From positions 1 through 64,000 of the forward strand of contig JACQFI010000069.1 of assembly GCA_016200135.1 (NCBI GenBank): a stretch of 64,000 nt of DNA, read 5' to 3'. The position numbers and the translations under genes were made by a program. The stretch is from Planctomycetota bacterium. GTDB taxonomy: Bacteria > Planctomycetota > SZUA-567 > H5-PLA8. Positions 33,676 to 42,870 of the stretch are shown piece by piece. Under the pieces are notes generated by a model, which saw only the letters and a program-made list of their open reading frames with translations, was not told the origin of the DNA and did no database searches. Position 1 is the first letter of the stretch. Each line of letters begins with the position of its first letter.

Positions 33676-33755
33676 CCCGAACAGTGGCCGCATACCCCTT
33701 GTGCAGGGCGCAAAATTGGCCTAGGCTTGATGGGGCTATTAAAAGGAGTTCACCT

Positions 33756-34553
33756 ATGAGACTCGCCTGGCTGACGGACATTCACGTCAACTTTGTAAAG
33801 CCGCCGGTTCTGGCGGAGTTTCTGGATGACCTCGTAAGCGCCGGGCCCGACGCGGTACTCATCACGGGCGACATCGGCGAAGCGCACTCATGCGCCGGGT
33901 ACTTGAAAGCCATGGGGGCCAAGCTCGCGCGGCCGGTCTACTTCGTGCTGGGCAACCACGACCTTTACATGGGCTCCTTTGCTTCGGTGCGCGAGTCGAT
34001 GCGGAATCTCGTGAAGTCCACCCAGAACTTGACGTGGTTGACGGAGTCCGGCGTCGTGGAGCTCGGAGCACGCTCGGCGCTCGTGGGCCACGACACCTGG
34101 GCCGACGCGCGCCTCGGCGACTTCACGCACACGCCGGTCATGCTCAACGACTTCCTCCTGATCGAGGACCTCAAGTTGAAGCCGCCCGAGGTCATCCGCG
34201 CAACGATGGAGCAGGCCGCTGATGCGGGCGCCGCACATCTGCGCAAGCTGCTGCCCGCAGCGCTGGCGTCGCACGCGCACGTCATCTGTGCCGTCCACGT
34301 GCCGCCCTTTGCCGAAGCGACGTGGCACGAAGGCAAGCACTCCGACAAGGACTGGCTGCCGTTCTTCGCCTGCAAAGCCTCCGGCGAAGCGATCCTGGAG
34401 GCCGCGAAGCGCTTCCCGGAAAAGAAGATTACGGTGCTCTGCGGCCACACGCACGGCGCGGGCGAGTACTCGCCGCTGCCGAACGTGACGGTGCTCACCG
34501 GCGGAGCGGAGTACGGGAAGCCGGCGATACAGAGAACATTTGATTTAAGTTGA
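33756..34553 (+). CDS. Calcineurin-like metallophosphoesterase
   Basis: The 265-residue soluble protein has the metallophosphoesterase motifs D-x-H (WLTDIHVNF, residues 8 and 10), GDIGE (about 38-42), GNHD (about 67-70), the later AVHVPPF histidine and GHTHG (about 237-241). It begins directly with the first strand, MRLAWLTDIH. ATG 33756 has AAAGGAG 7 bases upstream, and longer frames reach back into the aroG control region. The substrate is unknown; nucleotide, phosphodiester and phosphoprotein substrates occur in the superfamily. It is divergent from aroG. Confidence 0.8.
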   Translation: MRLAWLTDIHVNFVKPPVLAEFLDDLVSAGPDAVLITGDIGEAHSCAGYLKAMGAKLARPVYFVLGNHDLYMGSFASVRESMRNLVKSTQNLTWLTESGVVELGARSALVGHDTWADARLGDFTHTPVMLNDFLLIEDLKLKPPEVIRATMEQAADAGAAHLRKLLPAALASHAHVICAVHVPPFAEATWHEGKHSDKDWLPFFACKASGEAILEAAKRFPEKKITVLCGHTHGAGEYSPLPNVTVLTGGAEYGKPAIQRTFDLS

Positions 34554-34595
34554 TTCCATTTACAGCGCAATGCTAAGGATTAATTTGTCGTGCCG

Positions 34596-34626
34596 TTCTC
34601 TGTGCGCTCTGTGTTCTCTGTGGTTA
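34596..34626. repeat. Dispersed CTCTGTG-type repeat, copy downstream of the aldo/keto reductase gene
   Basis: The segment contains three imperfect units of TTCTCTGTG/GCTCTGTG, ending in CTCTGTGGTTA. A related copy lies at 35593-35627 in the same orientation, so the two bracket the aldo/keto reductase gene. The element matches the ACAGAG-rich intergenic repeats common in PVC and related genomes. Confidence 0.6.
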
Positions 34627-34634
34627 AGAAGCGC

Positions 34635-35576
34635 TTATTTCGACTCCAGATTCAACCAGCGGCACTCCTCCGGCGTGAGTTCCAAATCCAGCGCGGCGGC
34701 GCTCACCTTTAGTTCTTCCACGTTCGCGGGGCCGATGAGGCACCAGGTCGGGAAGTCCTGCGACATCACGTACGCAGCGGCGATCTGGATCGCGGTCAGG
34801 CCCTTCTTCTTGCCCAACTCCCCCGCCCTGCGCAGGCGTTCGAAGTTCTCCGGCGAGTAGTAGACCCGGATCACGTCCTTGTCACCGTCGAGCTTATCCG
34901 GCGCGAAGCGGCCCGAGAAGAACCCGCGCGCCTGCGACGACCAGGCAAAGAGCGGCATGCGAGTGTTGCGGTGCCACGCGAGCGTGGGCGCGTCGGCGAT
35001 GGTGCAGCCGCCCCACATCGGTTCCTTGGCCTGGGCGAGACTCAGGTGCGGGCTGTTGATAACGAAGCCCTTCAGGCCCTTCTTATGCGCGTACTCGTTG
35101 AAGGCGTCGATGCGCTGCGTGCTCCAGTTCGACGCGCCGATGGCCCGGATGCGGCCGGCGGCGATATGCGAATTCAGTTCGTCGCAGAGCGGGCCCACCG
35201 GCACCGCCGGGTTGTCGCGGTGAAAGAGCCACATATCCACATAATGCGTCTTCATGCGCCGCAGGCTATCGCCCACGTCGGCGCGGATGGCCTCCGGCGT
35301 GACGCGCGGTTCGGGCGAGTACGGATGGCAGCCCTTGGTCTCCACCATGAGCTTATCGCGGTTGCCGCGGGCCTCGAAATACTGGCCGATGGCTTCTTCG
35401 CTCTTGCCGCCGCCGTAGCCGTGGGCCGTATCGATGCAGTTTCCGCCCGCCTTAAGGAACTCGTCCAGCAGCGCGTAGGTGTTCGCAAGGCGCTCTGGGT
35501 CGGTGCCAAAAACCATCGACCCGAGCACCGCACGCGAGACCTGCTGCTTGATGCCTTCGACCGTTCCATACTTCAT
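34635..35576 (-). CDS. Aldo/keto reductase
   Basis: This 313-residue TIM-barrel oxidoreductase shows the catalytic tetrad D49, Y54 (DTAHGYGGG), K81 (VETKGC) and H119 (WLFHRDNP). The NADPH-binding C-terminal part is IQIAAAYVMSQ then WCLIGPANVEELKVS. The sequence is closest to the bacterial AKR families that reduce sugar-derived or aldehyde substrates. It lies 64 bases downstream of a xylose-isomerase-like gene on the same strand, suggesting a sugar or inositol catabolic pair. ATG 35576 follows AAAGGG. Confidence 0.85.
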   Translation of the reverse strand: MKYGTVEGIKQQVSRAVLGSMVFGTDPERLANTYALLDEFLKAGGNCIDTAHGYGGGKSEEAIGQYFEARGNRDKLMVETKGCHPYSPEPRVTPEAIRADVGDSLRRMKTHYVDMWLFHRDNPAVPVGPLCDELNSHIAAGRIRAIGASNWSTQRIDAFNEYAHKKGLKGFVINSPHLSLAQAKEPMWGGCTIADAPTLAWHRNTRMPLFAWSSQARGFFSGRFAPDKLDGDKDVIRVYYSPENFERLRRAGELGKKKGLTAIQIAAAYVMSQDFPTWCLIGPANVEELKVSAAALDLELTPEECRWLNLESK

Positions 35577-35592
35577 CGTCGTTGCCCTTTTG

Positions 35593-35627
35593 TTTTCTCT
35601 GCGTGCTTTGCGACCTCTGCGGTGAAA
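35593..35627. repeat. Dispersed CTCTGYG-type repeat, copy upstream of the aldo/keto reductase gene
   Basis: TTCTCTGCGTGCTTTGCGAC followed by CTCTGCGGTGAAA is a diverged copy of the element at 34596-34626, in the same orientation. It fills almost the whole gap between the isomerase-like and reductase genes. Confidence 0.55.
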
Positions 35628-35640
35628 ATGCGTTTGGACG

Positions 35641-36432
35641 CTACAGCGCCATGATCTTGCGGATGCGCTGAGCCGTCTCGCGCATGCGCTCGTCGTCGCC
35701 GCCGACCTCGCTCACCAGCGCGCCGTCGAACTTCATCGCGCGCAGTTCCTTCATGATCTCGGGCCAGTTGCAGTCGCCGTCCATGAGCTGCGTCCATTCC
35801 GGCGGCCGGCGCTTGTAGTCCTTCACGTGAACCTTCTTGATGCGGTCCTTCAACTCGCGAATCCAAACTTCCGTGAAGCCGTAATGGATCAGGTTCGCGG
35901 TGTCGAGGTAGATGCCGACCCACGGCGAGCCGACCTCGTCGGCGAACTGTTTGGCCTCGCGCGGCGAGAGAATGAACTTGTTCCAGACGTTCTCGATGGC
36001 GATGGCGCATTTGCGCTTCGCGGCCTCGGGCGCTAGCGCCTTCAGCGCGTCGCGGCAGTCGTTCCAGGCGCGCTCGTAAGTGTCGGTGGCCTCGAGCTGC
36101 CCCGGATGCAGCAGCATCCCGTTCACGCCCAGGATCTCGGCGATCTCGAGGCCGCGCTTCAAGATCGCGACGCGCTTCGCGCGCTCATCTTTCTTGGGCG
36201 AGAGCAGCGAGCCCGCATCCTTGCGCGTGGCGATGATTGAGCAGATCTCGAGGCCCAGCTTGTCGCAGGCCTTGCGCACGCCGGCGATCTGGTCGTTCGG
36301 CGCGTCGATGCCCGGCTGGCCCTCGTCGCTGAAGACGAGCTCGATGGCCTCGTACCCCAGTTCCTTGGTCCGGCGCAGATCCTCATCGAGATTCTGGCGC
36401 TTCAGGCAGAGTTGCGTGATGCCGGGCTTCAT
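35641..36432 (-). CDS. Sugar phosphate isomerase/epimerase, xylose-isomerase-like TIM barrel
   Basis: The 263-residue protein has the AP-endonuclease-2/xylose-isomerase-like barrel pattern. It begins MKPGITQLCLKRQNLDEDL and contains the metal-binding Glu in AIAIENVWNKF (about 141-151). Further ligands are the Asp and His in GIYLDTANLIHYG (about 172-184), the VHVKDYKR histidine and the final Glu in LVSEVGG. Proteins of this type interconvert ketoses or act in inositol pathways. ATG 36432 is preceded by AAAGGAG. With the aldo/keto reductase it forms a likely two-gene carbohydrate unit. Confidence 0.82.
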   Translation of the reverse strand: MKPGITQLCLKRQNLDEDLRRTKELGYEAIELVFSDEGQPGIDAPNDQIAGVRKACDKLGLEICSIIATRKDAGSLLSPKKDERAKRVAILKRGLEIAEILGVNGMLLHPGQLEATDTYERAWNDCRDALKALAPEAAKRKCAIAIENVWNKFILSPREAKQFADEVGSPWVGIYLDTANLIHYGFTEVWIRELKDRIKKVHVKDYKRRPPEWTQLMDGDCNWPEIMKELRAMKFDGALVSEVGGDDERMRETAQRIRKIMAL

Positions 36433-36471
36433 GGCGAGCTCCTTTGTTAGACGGATTGCGCTTATGGCGAA

Positions 36472-38499
<2,028 letters not shown>

Positions 38500-38674
38500 T
38501 GGAGCCTCCGTACGCTATGTTTGATACGCTATATTATCCGCTTCCAACATAGGTAAGTACCACTTGTCGCGTACATTGACAAGAACCGGAGACGGCGCTT
38601 GGCGCGCGTCATGCCTGGCATAAGATCGTCTATACAAAAAAGCTTCCACCGTTTGACTCTAGGCAAGAAAAGCT

Positions 38675-39481
38675 ATGCCCGCACGAAAGACTCCATGCCC
38701 AATCGTTTTGATGACCGATTTCGGTCCCGGCAGTCCTTACGTCGGACAGATGAAACTGGTCCTCGAGGCGCTCGCGCCGGGCGCGCCGGTGCTCGATCTG
38801 GCGCACGATCTGCCGCCGCAGAATCTCGCCGCAGCCGCGCTGGTCCTCTTGAGCGCCCGCGAATTCCTGCCGCTGCCTTGCGTACTCTGCGCGGTGGTCG
38901 ATCCCGGCGTGGGATCGGCGCGCAAGATTCTCCTGGCGGAGTTCACCCGCGGCGTCCTGGCGCTTGCGCCCGACAACGGGCTGCTCGCGCCGTGGTTCCG
39001 GCTTCAGCCGCCGCTCCGAGTGCGTGCGGTCACGAACCGCGCGCTCTTCAACCGCCGCGTCTCCAGCGTCTTTCACGGGCGCGATATCTTCGCCCCCGTT
39101 GCCGCGCGGTTGGCCGCGGGACTCCGCCCGGAGCGGGTCGGACCGGCCGTTCCCCTGCGCGGCTTGTGCGCATCGCCCTGGCCGGAAGTCTCCGCCGCCC
39201 AAGGAGGTCTGAAGGCGTGCGTGGTCTATGAAGACCGGTTCGGGAATTTGGTCACGAATCTTTATGCAAGCCGGCTACGGCGCGCTTCGGCCGCCACCGT
39301 CCGGCTCGGCCGGCGGAAGATTCCCCTCGTGGATCATTACGCGCAGGCAAAAAGTAGCCAGCCGCTCGCGCTTATCGGCAGCTTTGGATTTCTCGAAATC
39401 GCCGTACGGGACGGCTCCGCGGCGCGGGTCCTCGAGGTCGGAATCGGCGCGGACGTACTTGTGGAAACCAAACGCAGTTGA
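38675..39481 (+). CDS. SAM hydroxide adenosyltransferase (DUF62, fluorinase-like family)
   Basis: The 268-residue protein carries all family signatures: VLMTDFGPGSPYVGQMK (about 11-27), AVVDPGVGSAR (about 73-83), APDNGLLAPW, FHGRDIFAPVAARLA and the C-terminal D-x-FGNLVTN, with VDHYAQA in the region of the Asp-Arg-His set. The enzymes split S-adenosylmethionine with water into adenosine and methionine and share ancestry with SAM fluorinases and chlorinases. Length is normal. A TTGGCG-16-TAAGAT promoter may lie near 38599. It is divergent from the histidine kinase. Confidence 0.88.
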   Translation: MPARKTPCPIVLMTDFGPGSPYVGQMKLVLEALAPGAPVLDLAHDLPPQNLAAAALVLLSAREFLPLPCVLCAVVDPGVGSARKILLAEFTRGVLALAPDNGLLAPWFRLQPPLRVRAVTNRALFNRRVSSVFHGRDIFAPVAARLAAGLRPERVGPAVPLRGLCASPWPEVSAAQGGLKACVVYEDRFGNLVTNLYASRLRRASAATVRLGRRKIPLVDHYAQAKSSQPLALIGSFGFLEIAVRDGSAARVLEVGIGADVLVETKRS

Positions 39482-39485
39482 GGAC

Positions 39486-39584
39486 ATTCGTGGCTCCGCC
39501 GTCTCGGCGGAGGTCGCAGCGGCGTCCCGCCGCTGCACTCCGGCAAGGACCCCGGTAGGCCCATCGGCAAGACACCGCTGCTAC
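39486..39584. repeat. Dispersed GC-rich repeat, copy 1
   Basis: About 99 bases with a core GTCTCGGCGGAGGTCGCAGC followed by GGCGTCCCGCCGCTGC, ending CATCGGC-N9-GCTGCTAC. It is clearly homologous to 57934-58040, with the same order of palindromic blocks. It is non-coding and sits just after the SAM hydrolase stop. Confidence 0.8.
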
Positions 39585-39669
39585 GAGAAAAAACGCGCGG
39601 CGGCGCGGACCCTCAGTTGACAAATCGGCCGCAGCGCGTCTAATGACCGTTCGTTGCCGCTCTACCCGT

Positions 39670-39756
39670 GCGCGCGTGGCGGAATTGGCAGACGCGCCAG
39701 CTTGAGGGGCTGGTGGGGTAAAACCCGTGCTGGTTCGACTCCAGTCGCGCGCACCA
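39670..39756 (+). tRNA. tRNA-Leu (GAG)
   Basis: An 87-nt class II cloverleaf with encoded CCA. The acceptor stem is GCGCGCG/CGCGCGC with discriminator A. The anticodon stem CCAGC/GCTGG surrounds loop TTGAGGG, so the anticodon is GAG. A long variable arm (GGGGTAAAACCC) precedes the T arm GTGCTGGTTCGACTCCAG. This is a canonical leucine tRNA, in contrast to the short-arm UAA tRNA at 3405. Confidence 0.93.
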
Positions 39757-39804
39757 AATTTTCTCTGTTCGCCCTAAACATCATTCCCACCCTAATCCGC
39801 CGGA

Positions 39805-40893
39805 TCACAGGCTATCTACGATCCGGTTGGCCTCTGCCACGTTGGGCGCGAAGGTCCAGATTCCCAAGCCCGCGTCGCCGGGGAAGATCTCGCGGTAATG
39901 GGCGATCCGCTCGGGCGGACACTTGATGATGAACGACTTCTTGCCGGCGAATTCGCGGTAGAGCGTATCGAGGTATGCCCACTCCTTCTTCTCGCCTTCC
40001 AGACCCAGGCTCTTCATCATCGCGCCCGATTGGCCGGGCATCTCGCCCTGGCAGTTGTGGATGCCGGTCAGGTTCGCGCACGCGCGCCACATCGCGGGGA
40101 AGACGTGGGGGCCTTCGCCTGGGTAGCAGAACATGAAGGAGCGCTCGAAGGCCTCGTGAAGCTTGCGAATCGCCGGCAGCAGCGCCTGCTCGAAAAGTTC
40201 GGGCGAGAAGTTGATCGCCGTATGGTCGCACCAATAGAGCGTATTCTTCGGGGCCCAGACCAGCGGTTGGAACTGGCCGCCGTACGTCTCCTGGCCCGCG
40301 TTGGCGAGTTCCGCCGCCCACTTGTAGAAGGCCACGGAGAGCTCCGCGGTCTTCATGCAGACTTCGGCCATGAACTCGGGCTCGTCCGCGCATTCGAGGA
40401 TGAACTCGTCCATCTTCTGCAGCGAGCCCGTGAACTGGCTCGGGCCGGGCAATTCGTATGCGCTGACCGCGAACTTACCCTCGGCGAGTTCGCGAATCCG
40501 GCCGTAGTACGCGGCGAACTGCCGGCCCAACGGCGTGTCCGGGTCCCATTTCATATTGACGATATCGCGGGCGGTCTCGGTAAGGTGCCCGGCCCAGAGC
40601 GAGCCGGACATGTTCGCAACCGGGCCGCCCAGGATGCCGGGCAGCGCGCCGTGGCTGAACGGCGGCCGGACTTCGGGAATCTTGTCGTCGCGCATCCCCG
40701 CGCGTTTGGCGAAATCGGCTTCCATCGCGGCCACGTAGCCGGCGGGGTCTTCCCAGTAATCGGAGAGATGCCCGGTCGTCCGCACCCCGACGTCGTTGAA
40801 GTCGATCATGATGAGCGGGCGGTCGGTGCGCTCGCGGGTCCACCAGCGCCGATGCCGCTCGACGGCCTCCTGAATATGCGGGCAGTATTTCAT
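39805..40893 (-). CDS. Uroporphyrinogen decarboxylase-superfamily protein, non-haem type
   Basis: This 362-residue TIM-barrel protein resembles the URO-D/methyltransferase superfamily members common in planctomycetes and other sugar-degrading lineages. It has an N-terminal RHRRWWTRERTDRPLIMI segment, a central WAPKNTLYWCDHTAINFSPE and a late MFCYPGEGPHVFP, with a C-terminal Glu/His block. It lacks the signature segments of HemE. The catalytic role is not known; methyl transfer or decarboxylation are family precedents. ATG 40893 has AGGAG 7 bases upstream. It stands alone between tRNA-Leu and the secretion locus. Confidence 0.7.
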   Translation of the reverse strand: MKYCPHIQEAVERHRRWWTRERTDRPLIMIDFNDVGVRTTGHLSDYWEDPAGYVAAMEADFAKRAGMRDDKIPEVRPPFSHGALPGILGGPVANMSGSLWAGHLTETARDIVNMKWDPDTPLGRQFAAYYGRIRELAEGKFAVSAYELPGPSQFTGSLQKMDEFILECADEPEFMAEVCMKTAELSVAFYKWAAELANAGQETYGGQFQPLVWAPKNTLYWCDHTAINFSPELFEQALLPAIRKLHEAFERSFMFCYPGEGPHVFPAMWRACANLTGIHNCQGEMPGQSGAMMKSLGLEGEKKEWAYLDTLYREFAGKKSFIIKCPPERIAHYREIFPGDAGLGIWTFAPNVAEANRIVDSL

Positions 40894-41023
40894 GGACGGC
40901 TCCTGGGTTGAGATATGGGCGGACCCAGGCGGGCTCCGCCGCGGGTTAGAGTCCCTCTACCCATGGTTTCATTCGCGGATTCGTTACGGATTATCAAGCG
41001 GCAAGGTATTCGCTTCGCGTCTC

Positions 41024-42748
41024 TTAGAAGCTTCCAACCACGCTCAAATGGATGCGGCCGGGATCGCGGCCGTTGTCGAGGTGCGGGGCGAGCATCATCA
41101 GTTTGTGTCCATAGTCGAAGCGCACGTTCAAATAGTTGCCCAGCTTGAACCGGATGCCGCCGCCGACGCTCTCCAGGTCGGTGAATTTGCGCTCGTTGGC
41201 GGCATGCGAGATGTTGTATGCGAGACCGTATTCCCAGAAGGCCACAAACTGCATGCGGCCCTCGAAGCGGTCGTCGTTCTTGATCTTCCCCAGCAGCAGG
41301 AACGGCGAACGCAGCTCCGTGCCGGCGCTGAAGCCCTCGTCGCAACTGATCAGCCGGTCGTCGTAACCGCGCACCGTGCCGATGCCGCCCAGCAGGAGTT
41401 GCTCGCTGCTCTGCAGGCGTTCGTCGGAGAGCTGCCCGTTGACCTGGTTCACGAGCGTGATGCCCTTCGGAAGTTTCCAGATGCGCTCGAAGTTTACACT
41501 CTCGTAGTTGTAGCGCGGGTCGGTGCGCTCGCGGGCGGTCTTGTAGGCCTTGCCGGTCTGGAAGGCCGTCGAGTGTCCGGGGCTGAAGAACCCGTTCAAG
41601 GCAAAGGTAGTATTGCCCCAGCGGTCGTACTCGCCGCCATGGTACGAGAGCGCCAACTGCGCGACGCGAATCTCCGAGGCGAAGATCTCGGTGCCTCCAA
41701 ATTCCAGGTTATTGTTCGTCTGCTTCAGGTCGAATCCGGCCTGGAAATCGTGCCGCAGGATTCCGACATGCGGAAGCGTCTTTATGTAGCGCAGGCCCGC
41801 TTGCCAGCTCAGTCCGGTGGTGTTCAGGTCCTGGTTCACCGGAGCCGCAGTCTCCGTGATGCCCCACGTGAGCGCCAGCTTGTCGCGGTTGGGCAGCGGT
41901 ATACGCCAGTAGCCGGAATGACTGAGCAGCTTCTCGAATTTGATATCCGCGGCGAACTGATAGCCGATCTCGTGGCCGGCTTGAAAGCCGTTCTGCCAGT
42001 TGAACCCGGTGATCAGCCGGTCGATGCCGGTGAGTTGCGTACCGGTGTCCTCGTACCCCGCGTAAAAGCGCACGGGAAAGCGGTCGTCCACTTTCAGCGT
42101 CAGTTCGGTGGTGCCCGGTTCCGTGCCGGGCTTGAAGACCGGGCGGACCTGGCGGAACGCGTTCTGGTTCAGGTAATCGATGTCGCGAATGATCCTCTTC
42201 TCGCTGATTGAATCGCCCGGCTTGAGGCCGATCTGGCTGAGGAACTGCTTCGTGCGAAACCATTTGTTTCCTTCGACGTCGACCTTCCCGACCTTGCCTT
42301 CCACCACCAGGATCTGCAGCACGCCTTTGGTGATGTCCTGCTCGGGGATCGAGACGTTGACGAAGGGCCGGTCTTGCTCGCGGCAGTAAAGAATCGCCAC
42401 GCGCGCGATCTCCTTAATGGCCTTCAGCGAGATCGGCTTGCCGACGAAGGGCTCGATGCGCTTCTTGAACTCGTCCGTGTTCAGCAGCGCCACGCCGTCC
42501 ACCGCCACGCCTTCGACTACGGCCTGTTTCTGAACGTCTTCCGTCTTGCCGATGAAGCGGACGCCGAGGAGTTTCTCGACGAGCACTTTGGTGTCGTCGG
42601 CGATCTCCGGCTTGGTTTCCGGGATAGCGACTGGCGGCTTGGGCTTTGGCGGCTCGGGTTCGAGCGGTTTGCGGCGTTCATCTTCCACACCAAATGCTTG
42701 GGTGCAAAGGAGAAGCAGCAATATCACCAGCACTTTGGGTCGGGCCAT
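41024..42748 (-). CDS. Two-partner secretion outer-membrane transporter (TpsB, ShlB/FhaC family)
   Basis: The 574-residue protein has a signal peptide (about 1-20), a proline-rich linker (about 25-47), two POTRA domains (about 55-150 and 150-225, with ILQILVVEGKVGKVDVEGN at the junction) and a 16-strand barrel. The barrel contains LLGGIGTVRGYDD, the VRGY lid motif that defines TpsB. It would export the TpsA exoprotein encoded upstream. ATG 42748 is chosen because GAGGG lies 6 bases upstream; TTG 42760 lacks such a site. A TATAAT at 42827-42822 suggests an internal promoter after the kinase gene, 122 bases away. Confidence 0.9.
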   Translation of the reverse strand: MARPKVLVILLLLLCTQAFGVEDERRKPLEPEPPKPKPPVAIPETKPEIADDTKVLVEKLLGVRFIGKTEDVQKQAVVEGVAVDGVALLNTDEFKKRIEPFVGKPISLKAIKEIARVAILYCREQDRPFVNVSIPEQDITKGVLQILVVEGKVGKVDVEGNKWFRTKQFLSQIGLKPGDSISEKRIIRDIDYLNQNAFRQVRPVFKPGTEPGTTELTLKVDDRFPVRFYAGYEDTGTQLTGIDRLITGFNWQNGFQAGHEIGYQFAADIKFEKLLSHSGYWRIPLPNRDKLALTWGITETAAPVNQDLNTTGLSWQAGLRYIKTLPHVGILRHDFQAGFDLKQTNNNLEFGGTEIFASEIRVAQLALSYHGGEYDRWGNTTFALNGFFSPGHSTAFQTGKAYKTARERTDPRYNYESVNFERIWKLPKGITLVNQVNGQLSDERLQSSEQLLLGGIGTVRGYDDRLISCDEGFSAGTELRSPFLLLGKIKNDDRFEGRMQFVAFWEYGLAYNISHAANERKFTDLESVGGGIRFKLGNYLNVRFDYGHKLMMLAPHLDNGRDPGRIHLSVVGSF

Positions 42749-42821
42749 GTATTCCCTCAAAGTGAGCGCACCTTTTATCGTGCGCCCACCCTGTATGTAC
42801 GTAGAGAAAGGGCTATTTTGA

Positions 42822-42827
42822 ATTATA
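42822..42827 (-). promoter_or_regulatory. Perfect -10 hexamer upstream of tpsB
   Basis: TATAAT on the minus strand lies 74 bases before the TpsB start. The -35 region is poor, so this is only a possible internal promoter allowing TpsB expression independent of the upstream genes. Confidence 0.3.
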
Positions 42828-42870
42828 GAGGAAACAACCGGAACGGAAATCTCAAAAGTTAATGGAGGGG

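Noticed and set aside
33462..33680. Riboswitch or T-box in front of aroG
   Set aside because: No T-box sequence or known aptamer core is present. The translated aromatic-rich leader and competing hairpins explain the region better.
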